A DNA stretch of 64,000 nt from Kitasatospora cineracea (GTDB taxonomy: Bacteria; Actinomycetota; Actinomycetes; Streptomycetales; Streptomycetaceae). A program made the position numbers and the translations under genes. Below are positions 54,830-63,080 of the stretch, piece after piece. The first letter of the stretch is position 1; every line of letters starts with the position of its first letter. The stretch is from contig NZ_RJVJ01000001.1 of assembly GCF_003751605.1 (NCBI RefSeq), forward strand, positions 4,836,001 through 4,900,000. Direction: 5' to 3'. The notes beneath the pieces were generated by a model that saw only the letters and a list, made by a program, of their open reading frames with translations, was not told the DNA's origin and did no database searches.

Positions 54830-54859
54830 AGTGTAAGGGATCGGCAAAGCCCGGGTAAA
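54830..54859 (-). promoter_or_regulatory. Promoter of the riboswitch-exporter transcript
   Basis: On the minus strand: TTTACC (54859-54854), an 18-base spacer, TACACT (54835-54830). The predicted start site falls at the 5' edge of the aptamer. Confidence 0.55.
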
Positions 54860-55025
54860 GCCCGGTCCGGGGCGGGGAGGTGGCCCGTTCTCGACCGCCC
54901 GGGCGGGCCGGCCGCCGCCCCGTCGGGCATGGACACGCCTGGTGGGCGCCGGGCCCGGCCGCCCGCGGCGGCGGTCGGGGCACGCCGGAATCCGGACAGA
55001 ATCCGCTCCGGCGGCCGGGCGTCCT

Positions 55026-55067
55026 TTCCGTGGACACGGAACGCGAGTTAGCGTGACCGTGAGTTAG
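55026..55067. promoter_or_regulatory. Operator-like repeats upstream of the P450 gene
   Basis: TTCCGTGGACACGGAA (55026-55041) is a perfect 16-bp inverted repeat. GAGTTAG then occurs twice (55045-55051, 55061-55067), 16 bp apart. The group lies about 100 bp upstream of ATG 55162. Confidence 0.5.
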
Positions 55068-55161
55068 TTGCCCGAGGCACTCAAATGCCGGGCCGCCCTG
55101 CCGCACCCCGCCCCCGCCCGGGCCCGGACGGCAGCGCCCGGCCCCGGGAAGGGACCCCAGC

Positions 55162-56352
55162 ATGGCCACTGCCGCCACCACCTCCCACCCCGCACCGCGC
55201 GGCGCCTGCCCGTTCGCGCCGCCGCCCGCCTACCAGCAGGCCCAGCAGGACGAGCCCGTCACCCGGGTCGCCCTCTGGGACGACAGCCCCTGCTGGCTGA
55301 TCACCCGCTACCAGGACGCCCGCGCCGTCCTCGCCGACCCCCGCTTCAGCGCCGACGCCGCCCGCCCCGGCTTCCCCTTCCTCACCGCCGCCGCCCGCCA
55401 ACTCAGCGTCGGCAAGACCTCGTTCATCCGGATGGACGACCCCGAGCACGGCCACCTGCGCCGGATGCTCACCGGCGACTTCACCATCCGCAAGACCGCC
55501 GCGCTGCGCCCCGCCGTCCAGCAGGCCGCCGACGAACTGTTCGACCGGATGACCACCGGCCGCACCGCCGCCGACCTGGTCGCCGAGTTCGCCCTCCCGC
55601 TGCCCTCCCTGGTGATCTGCCTGCTGCTCGGCGTCCCCTACCAGGACCACGAGTTCTTCCAGCGCTGCAGCCGCACCCTGCTGCACCGCGCCAGCACCGT
55701 GGCGGAGGTGGCCGCCGCCCAGGACAGCCTGACCACCTACCTCGACACCCTCACCGAGAGCAAGCGCACCGACCCCGACGACGGCATCCTCAGCCGCCTG
55801 GTCGCCCGCGGCGAACTCCCCACCGAGGAGATCGGCGCGATGGGCCGCCTGCTGCTCATCGCCGGCCACGAGACCACCGCCAACATGACCGCCCTCTCCG
55901 TCCTCGCCCTGCTGCGCCACCCCGACCAGCTCGCCCACCTGCGCGCCCACCCCGGGTCCACGCCCGCCGCCGTCGAGGAACTGCTGCGCTGGCTCAGCAT
56001 CGTGCAGACCGGCGTCGTCCGGGTCGCCGTCGAGGACGCCGAGGTCGGCGGCGTGCTGATCCGGGCCGGCGAGGGCGTCATCTGCCAGATCAACACCGCC
56101 AACCGCGACGACGAGCGCTACCCCGACGGCGACGCCCTCGACCTCACCCGCGACACCCGCCGCCACCTCGCCTTCGGCTTCGGCGTCCACCAGTGCCTCG
56201 GCCAGCCGCTGGCCCGGCTCGAACTCGAGATCGCCCTCGACACCCTGCTGCGCCGCCTGCCCGACCTGCACCTGGCCGTGCCCTTCGAGGAGATCCGCTT
56301 CCGCCACGAGATGACCGTCTACGGCGTCGAGTCCCTCCCGGTCGCCTGGTGA
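55162..56352 (+). CDS. Cytochrome P450 (bacterial class I)
   Basis: This 396-residue P450 has I-helix AGHETT (residues 234-239), K-helix ELLR (273-276) and the heme-binding loop FGFGVHQCLG with Cys345. Length and motifs fit CYP105-like bacterial hydroxylases; the substrate is unknown. ATG 55162 is the first start of the conserved frame. A small ferredoxin is encoded 26 bp downstream, the standard redox partner arrangement. Confidence 0.93.
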   Translation: MATAATTSHPAPRGACPFAPPPAYQQAQQDEPVTRVALWDDSPCWLITRYQDARAVLADPRFSADAARPGFPFLTAAARQLSVGKTSFIRMDDPEHGHLRRMLTGDFTIRKTAALRPAVQQAADELFDRMTTGRTAADLVAEFALPLPSLVICLLLGVPYQDHEFFQRCSRTLLHRASTVAEVAAAQDSLTTYLDTLTESKRTDPDDGILSRLVARGELPTEEIGAMGRLLLIAGHETTANMTALSVLALLRHPDQLAHLRAHPGSTPAAVEELLRWLSIVQTGVVRVAVEDAEVGGVLIRAGEGVICQINTANRDDERYPDGDALDLTRDTRRHLAFGFGVHQCLGQPLARLELEIALDTLLRRLPDLHLAVPFEEIRFRHEMTVYGVESLPVAW

Positions 56353-56378
56353 CCGCCCACCCCCCGAAAGGAACCGCC

Positions 56379-56585
56379 ATGCTCGTCCACGTCGAGCCGG
56401 ACCGGTGCTGCGGCTCCGGGCAGTGCGTCCTCGCCGCCCCCGAGGTGTTCGACCAGAACGACGAGGACGGCACCGTCGTCCTCCTCCAGGCCAGCCCGCC
56501 CGCCGACCTGGTCCGCGAGGTCGCCGACGCCGCCGCCGCCTGCCCCGGAGGGGCGATCCGGTTGGAGGAGGGAGTGCCCCGGTAG
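56379..56585 (+). CDS. 3Fe-4S/4Fe-4S ferredoxin for the adjacent P450
   Basis: This 68-residue ferredoxin starts MLVHVEPDRCCGSGQCVLAA, with cluster cysteines in CCGSGQC and ACPGGAI. The spacing lacks one of the four 4Fe cysteines (Gly instead), as in P450-linked 3Fe-4S ferredoxins. It shuttles electrons from a reductase to the P450. ATG 56379 has a GAAAGGA site. Confidence 0.9.
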   Translation: MLVHVEPDRCCGSGQCVLAAPEVFDQNDEDGTVVLLQASPPADLVREVADAAAACPGGAIRLEEGVPR

Positions 56586-56627
56586 GCTGCCGGGCGGACG
56601 AGCGGGAACAGCAGGGGGAGCAGGCAC

Positions 56628-57260
56628 GTGCAGGTCACCGGGTACGCCCCGGACGCGGTCGCCGACCTGCGCGGCCGCCCCGGCGGGCCGCTGGAGCTCC
56701 GCTACGGGCCGGACGCGGTCGTGGTGGTCGGCGGCGTCCCCGGCAGCGGCAAGTCCACCCTGCTGCGCCGCTGGGACGCCCCCGCCGCCCTGATCGACCC
56801 GCGCACCACCCGGCTCGCTTACCAGGCCCGGATGCCCGCCGCCCTGCCCTACCCGCTCTACCGCCCCGCCGTCCGCCTGCTGCACCTGCTGCGCACCCGC
56901 GCCGCGTTCCGCCGCCCCGGGCCGCTGCTGGTGCACGACTGCGGCAGCCGCTGGTGGATGCGCCGGGCCCTGGCGCGCTGGGCCCGGCGGGCCGGACGCG
57001 ACCTGCACGTGGTGCTGCTCGCCGTCCGCCCCGCCGAGGCCCTGGCCGGGCAGCGCGCCCGGGCCCGCACCGCCGCCCCGCGCACCTTCCGGCTGCACGT
57101 GCGGCGCACCGCCCGGCTGCTGGCCGCGCTCGAACGGGACGGGCGGGCGGCGTTCCCCGGCGCCCGGTCGGTGCTGCTGGCCGACGCGGCCTCCCGCGAA
57201 CGGCTGGCCGGCATCCGGTTCGGCGCCGCGGAACCGGCCGGGGCCGCGGGCACGGACTGA
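56628..57260 (+). CDS. Small P-loop ATP-binding protein
   Basis: This 210-residue protein has a Walker A motif VVVGGVPGSGKSTLLRRW at about 34-51 and a possible Walker B-like strand GPLLVHDCG near residue 106. It resembles AAA/zeta-toxin/adenylate-kinase-like small kinases (ALAGQRARAR lid). Substrate unknown. GTG 56628 has a GGGGGAG site. The stop lies in a hairpin shared with the convergent MBL gene. Confidence 0.8.
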   Translation: MQVTGYAPDAVADLRGRPGGPLELRYGPDAVVVVGGVPGSGKSTLLRRWDAPAALIDPRTTRLAYQARMPAALPYPLYRPAVRLLHLLRTRAAFRRPGPLLVHDCGSRWWMRRALARWARRAGRDLHVVLLAVRPAEALAGQRARARTAAPRTFRLHVRRTARLLAALERDGRAAFPGARSVLLADAASRERLAGIRFGAAEPAGAAGTD

Positions 57261-57272
57261 CGGGCGGTCAGT
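57256..57272. terminator. Short hairpin spanning two convergent stop codons
   Basis: ACTGAC (57256-57261) and GTCAGT (57267-57272) pair around GGGCG; both stop codons are in or at the arms. Confidence 0.4.
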
Positions 57273-57897
57273 GACCGCGGGCGATCCACTCCGCCAGGTG
57301 CGGGGCCTCCGCGCCGACGGTGGTCGAGTCGCCGTGGCCGGTGCGCACCACGGTCTCCGGCGGCAGGGTCAGCAGCCGCCCGCGGATCGACTCGACGATG
57401 GTCGGGAAGTCCGAGAACGACCGGCCGGTGGCGCCCGGGCCGCCCGCGAACAGGGTGTCGCCGGTGAAGACGGTGCCCAGCTCGGGGGCGTACAGGCTGA
57501 CCGCGCCCGGGCTGTGGCCCGGCGTGTGCAGCACCGTCAGCACCGTGCCCGCGACCGCGATCTCCTGACCGTCCGCCAGCGGGCCGTCCGGCGCCCGGTC
57601 CGGGTGGGTCCGGCGCCACAGCACCTCGTCCGCCGGGTGCAGCAGCACCGGCGCGCCCGTCAGGTCCGACAGCTCGGGCGCCGCGTCCACGTGGTCGTTG
57701 TGGGCGTGGGTGGAGACCACCGCGAGCAGCCGTCGACCGCCCAGCGCCTCCTTGATCGCCGCCGCGTCGTGCGCCGCGTCGATCACCACCGCCTCGGTGT
57801 CGTCGCCGACGATCCACACGTTGTTGTCGACCTGCCAGGTGCCGCCGTCCAGGCTGAACTCGCCCGAGGTGACCAGCTGTTCGATCCGGGCCGCCAT
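57268..57897 (-). CDS. Metallo-beta-lactamase-fold hydrolase linked to mycothiol formaldehyde detoxification
   Basis: This 209-residue MBL-fold protein has the metal motif STHAHNDHVDAAP, then HTPGHSPGAVSLY, FTGDTLFAGG and RTGHGDSTTVG. Its ATG overlaps the stop of the mycothiol dehydrogenase gene (ATGA), so they are co-translated. By context it probably hydrolyses the S-formylmycothiol product, as proposed for the mycobacterial neighbour of the same enzyme. Confidence 0.88.
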   Translation of the reverse strand: MAARIEQLVTSGEFSLDGGTWQVDNNVWIVGDDTEAVVIDAAHDAAAIKEALGGRRLLAVVSTHAHNDHVDAAPELSDLTGAPVLLHPADEVLWRRTHPDRAPDGPLADGQEIAVAGTVLTVLHTPGHSPGAVSLYAPELGTVFTGDTLFAGGPGATGRSFSDFPTIVESIRGRLLTLPPETVVRTGHGDSTTVGAEAPHLAEWIARGH

Positions 57898-58982
57898 CAG
57901 AACACCACCACCGAGCGCAGCACCTCGCCGCGCTGCATCCGGGCGAACGCCTCCTCCACGCCGTCCAGCGGGACCGTCTCGCTGACGAACGCGTCCAGGT
58001 CGAGGCGGCCCTGCAGGTACAGGTCGATCAGCATCGGGAAGTCCCGCTCCGGCAGGCAGTCCCCGTACCAGGACGACTTCAGCGCGCCGCCGCGCCCGAA
58101 CACGTCCAGCAGCGGCAGCTCCAGCGTCATCTCCGGCGTCGGCACGCCCACCAGCACCACGGTGCCCGCCAGGTCGCGGGCGTAGAACGCCTGCCGGTAC
58201 GTCTCCGGGCGGCCCACCGCCTCGATCACCACGTCCGCGCCGTTGCCGCCGGTCAGGCCGCGGATCGCCTCCACCGCGTCCACCGAACGGGAGTTGACGG
58301 TGTGGGTGGCGCCCAGGCGCTGCGCGGTGGCGAGCTTGCGGTCGTCCACGTCCACCGCGATGATCGTGCCCGCGCCGGCCAGCCGCGAGCCCACCACCGC
58401 CGCGTTGCCCACGCCGCCGCAGCCGATCACCGCGACGCTGTCGCCCCGGCCCACCTGCCCGGTGTTGATCGCCGCGCCCAGGCCCGCCATCACCCCGCAG
58501 CCCAGCAGGCCGGCCGCCGCCGGGGACGCCGCCGGGTCGACCTTGGTGCACTGGCCCGCCGCGACCAGCGTCTTCTCCGCGAACGCGCCGATGCCCAGCG
58601 CCGGGGACAGCTCGGTGCCGTCCTCCAGCGTCATCTTCTGCTTCGCGTTGTGGGTGTTGAAGCAGTACCACGGCCGGCCGCGCTTGCAGGCCCGGCAACG
58701 GCCGCACACCGCACGCCAGTTGAGGATCACGAAGTCGCCCGGGGCGACCTCCTCGACGCCCTCGCCGACCGACTCCACCACGCCCGCCGCCTCGTGCCCC
58801 AGCAGGAACGGGAACTCGTCGTTGATCCCGCCCTCCCGGTAGTGCAGGTCCGTGTGGCACACCCCGCACGCCTGCACCCGCACCACCGCCTCACCCGGCC
58901 CCGGATCCGGCACCACGACGGGAACCACCTCCACCGGTGCACCCTTCGCCCGCGCGATCACACCCCGGACAACCTGAGCCAT
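57897..58982 (-). CDS. mscR: S-(hydroxymethyl)mycothiol dehydrogenase (zinc alcohol dehydrogenase family)
   Basis: This 361-residue class III-like MDR protein has catalytic-zinc motifs CGVCHTDLH and GHEAAGVVE. A structural-zinc loop CGRCRACKRGRPWYC, LGCGVMAGLG and the NAD site VAVIGCGGVGNAAVVG follow. The sequence matches mycothiol-dependent formaldehyde dehydrogenase / S-nitrosomycothiol reductase. It oxidises the formaldehyde-mycothiol adduct with NAD. I use ATG 58982; an upstream extension is not conserved. It is the first gene of the pair with the MBL hydrolase. Confidence 0.9.
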   Translation of the reverse strand: MAQVVRGVIARAKGAPVEVVPVVVPDPGPGEAVVRVQACGVCHTDLHYREGGINDEFPFLLGHEAAGVVESVGEGVEEVAPGDFVILNWRAVCGRCRACKRGRPWYCFNTHNAKQKMTLEDGTELSPALGIGAFAEKTLVAAGQCTKVDPAASPAAAGLLGCGVMAGLGAAINTGQVGRGDSVAVIGCGGVGNAAVVGSRLAGAGTIIAVDVDDRKLATAQRLGATHTVNSRSVDAVEAIRGLTGGNGADVVIEAVGRPETYRQAFYARDLAGTVVLVGVPTPEMTLELPLLDVFGRGGALKSSWYGDCLPERDFPMLIDLYLQGRLDLDAFVSETVPLDGVEEAFARMQRGEVLRSVVVF

Positions 58983-59403
58983 GTCCCGTACCCGTCCTCT
59001 GCTCGGCACTCGATCCACGGCGGCACCCGGCCTCGGGCCCGCCCAGCAGCGAACCTACGCCGTTCCGGGACGGAAGTCGCCCGTTCGGGCCCACGACGCG
59101 GCCCGCGCCCCCGGCGGCCCCGGGCGAACACGTCCAGCGCGAGGTCGAGTTCGCCCGCGAGGGCGGCCCGGCGGCCGCGTTCCACCTCGGCGACCCAGCG
59201 GTCCCGGTTCCCGCACCGCCGTCGAAGGGCCCGATCCGGCGCGTCCCGCCGTCACCGGGTTCGGCCGTTCGTGTGGTGGGTGGAGGACATCGGTGAAGGT
59301 TCTGCGTCGATCGGCGGATCGCCGGGCCGGGCGGGTAGTCGGGGTCCTGCCGTGAGCTTTCGGCACCGCCCACCGCCGCCACCCGGAAGGAAGGCCTCCC
59401 CGC
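58983..59403. other. 421-bp divergent region between mscR-like and ssgA-like genes
   Basis: It should hold both promoters. A possible HTH-gene remnant is at 59122-59220 (minus). I see no strong consensus promoter. Confidence 0.5.
59122..59220 (-). pseudogene. Possible remnant of an XRE/HipB-like HTH antitoxin gene
   Basis: The minus-strand reading gives NRDRWVAEVERGRRAALAGE then LDLALDVFA. This matches the second half of HipB-like HTH domains (W-V-x-E-x-E-x-G followed by the LDLALDVL helix). Nothing upstream or downstream completes the domain. It may be chance. Confidence 0.3.
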
Positions 59404-59808
59404 ATGGCCGTCGCCACCTGCTGGTCCACCGCCGTCACGCTCCCGCACAGCCCGCACCCCGACCTGGCGGTGGAGGCCGGGCTGCACTTCGACTCCTCGC
59501 TCCCGTACGCGGTCCGGCTGGTGTTCCCACCGGTCGGCCGGGTCGGCGCCGTGGAATGGGTGTTCGGCCGCGACCTGCTCAACGAGGGCCGCCTCGCCCC
59601 CGCCGGACACGGCGACGTCACCGTCCGCCCCGGCGCCGACGGCGAGGTCCTGGTCACCCTGCACGGCGGCACCGGGGCGGCGGTGGTCAACATCCCGGCC
59701 GAGATCGTCACCGGCTTCCTGCTCGAGTGCTACACGCTCGTCCCGGCCGGCCGCGAACACGAGCACCTGGACCTCGACGGCCTGATCGCCCGGCTGGGGA
59801 CGGCCTGA
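59404..59808 (+). CDS. SsgA-like sporulation/cell-division protein (SALP)
   Basis: This 134-residue protein matches the SsgA family: LHFDSSLPYAVRLVFPPVGR, EWVFGRDLLNEGRLAPAGHG and a closing FLLECYTLVPAGREHEHL. SALPs guide septum placement and peptidoglycan events in sporulating actinomycetes and are restricted to morphologically complex genera, which supports the family-level placement of this DNA. ATG 59404 follows GGAAGGAAGG somewhat distantly. Confidence 0.92.
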   Translation: MAVATCWSTAVTLPHSPHPDLAVEAGLHFDSSLPYAVRLVFPPVGRVGAVEWVFGRDLLNEGRLAPAGHGDVTVRPGADGEVLVTLHGGTGAAVVNIPAEIVTGFLLECYTLVPAGREHEHLDLDGLIARLGTA

Positions 59809-59850
59809 CCTGGTGAAGCGTCAGGCGGCCGGGCGATCGGGCGTCGGGTG

Positions 59851-60495
59851 TCAGGAGGTGGGCATCAGGACGGTGTCGACGATGTAGACGGTGGCGTTGG
59901 CGGTCTGGACGTTGCCGCACAGGACCTTGGAGTTGTTGTTGACGGTGAAGTCGGGCTGGGTGCCGTTGACGGTGAGGTCGGCGCCCTCCAGGGTCTTGTG
60001 GGTGCCGGCCAGGGCGGTGGGGGCCAGGCGCTCGGGGGTGACGTGGTAGGTCAGGACCTTGGTGAGCTTGGCCTTGTCGGCGAGCAGCGCGTCCAGGTCG
60101 GCCTTGGGGACCTTGGCGAAGGCGTCGTTGGTGGGTGCGAAGACGGTGATGTTCTGGGCCGAGTTGAGGGTGTCGACCAGGCCGGCCTGCTTGACGGCGG
60201 TCACCAGGGTGGACAGCAGCGGGTTGTTGGACGCGGCGGTGGCGACCGGGTCCTTCGCCATGCCGGTGAACGATCCGGCGCCGTCCTTCGGCACGGCGGC
60301 GCAGGCCGCGCCGAACGGCTGGTCGGCCATCGCCGCCGAGTCGGTGGTGGCGGGCATCGCCGCCGAGGGCGAGGCCGCCGAGGCGGAGGAGGAACTGGAA
60401 CCGCCGCTGCTGCTGCACGCGCCCAGGGTCAGGGCCAGGGCGCCGGCGGCGAGCAGGGCGGTGAGGGTGCGGCGGTTGCGGGTGGGTGCGGACAT
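59851..60495 (-). CDS. Fasciclin-domain lipoprotein (MPT83-like)
   Basis: This 214-residue lipoprotein has lipobox LGACS at about residue 24-28, a Ser/Ala-rich linker, then one FAS1 domain: PLLSTLVTAVKQAGLVDTL, NITVFAPTNDAFAK, LTKVLTYHVTPERL and ATVYIVDTVLMP. It is surface-anchored and probably adhesive. ATG 60495 has a GAGGAGAG site. It lies 66 bp after the molybdopterin oxidoreductase gene, in the same arrangement type as MPT70/MPT83 of the mycobacterial SigK regulon. Confidence 0.92.
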   Translation of the reverse strand: MSAPTRNRRTLTALLAAGALALTLGACSSSGGSSSSSASAASPSAAMPATTDSAAMADQPFGAACAAVPKDGAGSFTGMAKDPVATAASNNPLLSTLVTAVKQAGLVDTLNSAQNITVFAPTNDAFAKVPKADLDALLADKAKLTKVLTYHVTPERLAPTALAGTHKTLEGADLTVNGTQPDFTVNNNSKVLCGNVQTANATVYIVDTVLMPTS

Positions 60496-60561
60496 GGCGG
60501 AGCTCTCCTCGGTGATGGGTGAAGGTGAAACGGGATGGTCGGGAAAGTCGGTGACGGCCCG

Positions 60562-62178
60562 TCAGGTGACGGTGACGACGGTGCTGTGCCAGCCCGTCGC
60601 CCCGGCGGGGAACGGATCGGCGCGCTGTTCGGGCTGCACCGCTCCGGTGGCGTCGGTGGCGCGGACCTCGATGCGGTGGGTGCCGGGGGCCGCGCCGGGC
60701 CAGCGGTAGGACCACTGCCGCCACAGGTCGGGCCCGGCGTCGGCGGCCAGTTCGGCCGGCTGCCAGGGCCCGCCGTCGACGCGGACCTCCACGGCGGCGA
60801 CGCCGCGGTGGGTGGCCCAGGCCGTCCCGGCGACGTCCACCTCCCCGGCGGGGACCTTGGCGAACGGCGCGGGGACCTCGATCCGGGAGGCGGTGCGGAC
60901 GGTGCCGGTGCGGTCCCAGCCGCGCCGCACCCAGTACGGGTCGAAGGCGGCGAAGGCGGTGACCTCCAGGTCGATGAGCCACTTCGTCGCGGAGGTGTAG
61001 CCGTAGAAGCCGGGCACCAGGCTGCGGCACGGGAAGCCGTGCGCGAGCGGCAGCGCCTCGCCGTTCATGGCGAGGGCGAGCAGCGCGCGGCGGCCGTCCA
61101 GGACGGACTCCAGCGGGGTGCCGATGGTCATGCCGTCCTTCGAGCGCCCCACCAGCTGGTCCGCCCCGGCCCGGACCCCGGCGCGGCGCAGCAGCGCGGG
61201 CAGCGGGGCGCCCAGCCAGCGGGATGTGCCGGCGTAGGGGCCGCCGACCTCGTTGGAGACGCAGGAGAGGGTGTAGTCGAGCTCTTCGAGCGGCTCGCGC
61301 AGCAGTTCGTCGAAGGTGAGCACCTGCGGGCGGTCCACCAGGCCGTGGATGCGCAGCGCCCAGTCGCGCGGGTCGATCCGGGGCAGGGTGAGCGCGGTGT
61401 CGACCCGGTAGAAGTCGGCGTTCGGGGTGGTGAACGGCGACAGGCCCGGGACGCGCGGGTGCACGGCGGCCGGCAGCGGCGGCAGCGCCTCGGCCGGCGC
61501 CGGGAACCGGACGGCGGACACGTCGTACGGGCGCTGCGCCAGGGCGCGCCCGGCCAGGCCGGCGGCGGCGCCCGCGACCAGGGTGCCGGCGGTGGCGGCC
61601 AGGGCGGTGCGGCGGGTGACCGGGTGGCCGGTGGCCGGGGCGGCGGGTGCTTCCGGCGCTTCCGGTGCTTCCGGTGCTTCCGGCGTTTCGAGGGGGGAGC
61701 GGAACAGGTGGGCCAGGGCGAGGGCGGTGCCCGCGCCGACCGCGCCCGCCACCAGTGACGGCAGACCGTCGGCGACCGACGCGACCGGCCGGGAGAGGGC
61801 CGCCCACGCGCCCAGCAGGCCGAACAGCCCGAACACGGTGGCGCCCCAGGCGGGCCGACGGGCCGTCAGCACGCCCGCGCCCAGTGCCAGCAGCGCGGCC
61901 GTCAGCTCGATGCCCCCCAGCAGGACCGCCTTGTCGTGGGTGCCGAAGTTCCGCACCGCGAACTCCTTGAGCGGAGTCGGCGTCAGGTCGACGGCCGCCG
62001 CACCGACCGCCACCACCGGAGCGGTGGCGGGGCCGGTCAGCAGCGCCGCCAACTCGCCCGCGCCCAGCGCGGCGACGGCGGCGGCCAGCCCGAGGGCGGC
62101 TCCGGCGGCGAGGCTGGGGCGGCCGCGGCGGCTGGGGCGGCGCCGCGGCGGGTGGTTGTGGTCGGTCACACCCGGCAT
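60562..62178 (-). CDS. Membrane-anchored molybdopterin (sulfite-oxidase-like) oxidoreductase
   Basis: This 538-residue protein has an N-terminal module of four to five helices, an in-frame EAP repeat linker and a twin-arginine-like RRTALAATAGTLVAGAAAG segment. The Mo-cofactor domain contains YTLSCVSNEVGG (ligand Cys306), HGFPCRSLVPGFYG and SATKWLIDLE. A C-terminal Mo-co dimerisation domain follows. It should act outside the membrane. The start is uncertain: ATG 62178 or a GTG three codons later; the longer frame is Pro-rich and not credible. It is divergent from the ECF sigma gene. Confidence 0.85.
   Translation of the reverse strand: MPGVTDHNHPPRRRPSRRGRPSLAAGAALGLAAAVAALGAGELAALLTGPATAPVVAVGAAAVDLTPTPLKEFAVRNFGTHDKAVLLGGIELTAALLALGAGVLTARRPAWGATVFGLFGLLGAWAALSRPVASVADGLPSLVAGAVGAGTALALAHLFRSPLETPEAPEAPEAPEAPAAPATGHPVTRRTALAATAGTLVAGAAAGLAGRALAQRPYDVSAVRFPAPAEALPPLPAAVHPRVPGLSPFTTPNADFYRVDTALTLPRIDPRDWALRIHGLVDRPQVLTFDELLREPLEELDYTLSCVSNEVGGPYAGTSRWLGAPLPALLRRAGVRAGADQLVGRSKDGMTIGTPLESVLDGRRALLALAMNGEALPLAHGFPCRSLVPGFYGYTSATKWLIDLEVTAFAAFDPYWVRRGWDRTGTVRTASRIEVPAPFAKVPAGEVDVAGTAWATHRGVAAVEVRVDGGPWQPAELAADAGPDLWRQWSYRWPGAAPGTHRIEVRATDATGAVQPEQRADPFPAGATGWHSTVVTVT
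61648..61688 (-). repeat. 9-bp in-frame tandem repeat in the oxidoreductase linker
   Basis: GGTGCTTCC-type units repeat about four times and encode the EAP-EAP-EAP linker between the membrane and catalytic parts. Confidence 0.65.
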
Positions 62179-62492
62179 TCGGCGGGCGGTGGGGCGCGGA
62201 TTGGTGGCAGTTTTCGGAACGGGCGGGGGAGGCGGCGGAGACGGTGCGGGCGGCGGGTGCGGCGGGTGCGGCGGGTGCGGGGGTGCGGGCGGCGGGTGCG
62301 GGGGTGCGGGGGTGCGGATGTGCGGGTGTGGCGAAGTGGCCGGGGTCGGGGGCAATCCGGGACGGGGGGTGTGACGAAGAGGGGTGGAGTCGTGTTGTCG
62401 AGTCGGTGCGGTCGGGGGTTCCGGCCGTCGTGGGAGGGTTCCGTGCGGGTGGTGCAGTGGCAGGGCAGGAGCGTTGTCGGTGGGGTGGCGGG
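62179..62492. other. 314-bp divergent region between Mo-oxidoreductase and ECF sigma genes
   Basis: It is dominated by the G-rich repeat at 62250-62331. The remaining part (62332-62492) should hold the promoters, but I see no convincing ECF consensus. Confidence 0.5.
62250..62331 (+). repeat. G-rich GGCGGGTGC/GGGGGTGC repeat tract
   Basis: About nine units of 8-9 bp ending in TGC, each with runs of three to five G, follow one another. The plus strand could form G-quadruplexes in the promoter region. Confidence 0.65.
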
Positions 62493-63080
62493 GTGAGCCA
62501 CGTGGTGTCGTTGGCCCCGCCGCGGCGGCCCGGGCCGGATCTGCGGGAGTTGCTGGCGCGGGTGGTGCGGGGTGACCAGGACGCGTTCGAGGCGCTCTAC
62601 GACGCCGTCGCCGGGCCGGTGTTCGGACTGGTGCGGCGGGTGGTGCGGGACGCCGCGCAGTCCGAGGAGGTCGCGCAGGAGGTGCTGCTCGAGGTGTGGC
62701 GCACCGCGGCCCGGTACCGGGCGGACCGGGGCGAGGTGCTGCCCTGGGTGCTGACCATCGCCCACCGGCGGGCCGTCGACCGGGTCCGCTCCGCGCAGGC
62801 CGCCGCCGACCGGGACCGGCGGGTCGCGGCCGCCTCGCACGGCGGCACCCCCTACGACGAGGTCGCCGAACAGGTCGAGGGGCGCCTGGAGCGCGAACAG
62901 GTGCGGCGCTGCCTGCGCACCCTGACCGAGCTCCAGCGGGAGTCGCTGACCCTGGCCTACTACCGCGGCTACAGCTACCCGGAGGTGGCCCAGGTGCTCG
63001 GCGCCCCGCTCGGCACCGTCAAGACCCGGATGCGGGACGCGCTGATCCGGATGCGCGACTGCCTGGGGGTGGGCGCGTGA
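62493..63080 (+). CDS. sigK: ECF RNA polymerase sigma factor, SigK-like
   Basis: This 195-residue ECF factor has region 2 LLARVVRGDQDAFEALYDAV with EEVAQEVLLEVWRTA, and region 4 LTELQRESLTLAYYRGYSYP with APLGTVKTRMRDALIRM. The start GTG 62493 is preceded by GGTGGGG; other upstream starts are poor. The RskA-type anti-sigma gene overlaps its stop. The neighbours (fasciclin lipoprotein, membrane oxidoreductase) make it an ECF19/SigK candidate. Confidence 0.88.
   Translation: MSHVVSLAPPRRPGPDLRELLARVVRGDQDAFEALYDAVAGPVFGLVRRVVRDAAQSEEVAQEVLLEVWRTAARYRADRGEVLPWVLTIAHRRAVDRVRSAQAAADRDRRVAAASHGGTPYDEVAEQVEGRLEREQVRRCLRTLTELQRESLTLAYYRGYSYPEVAQVLGAPLGTVKTRMRDALIRMRDCLGVGA

Noticed and set aside
55162..56585. 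P450-ferredoxin pair as part of a natural-product cluster
   Set aside because: No PKS, NRPS, terpene or tailoring genes flank it in the window.
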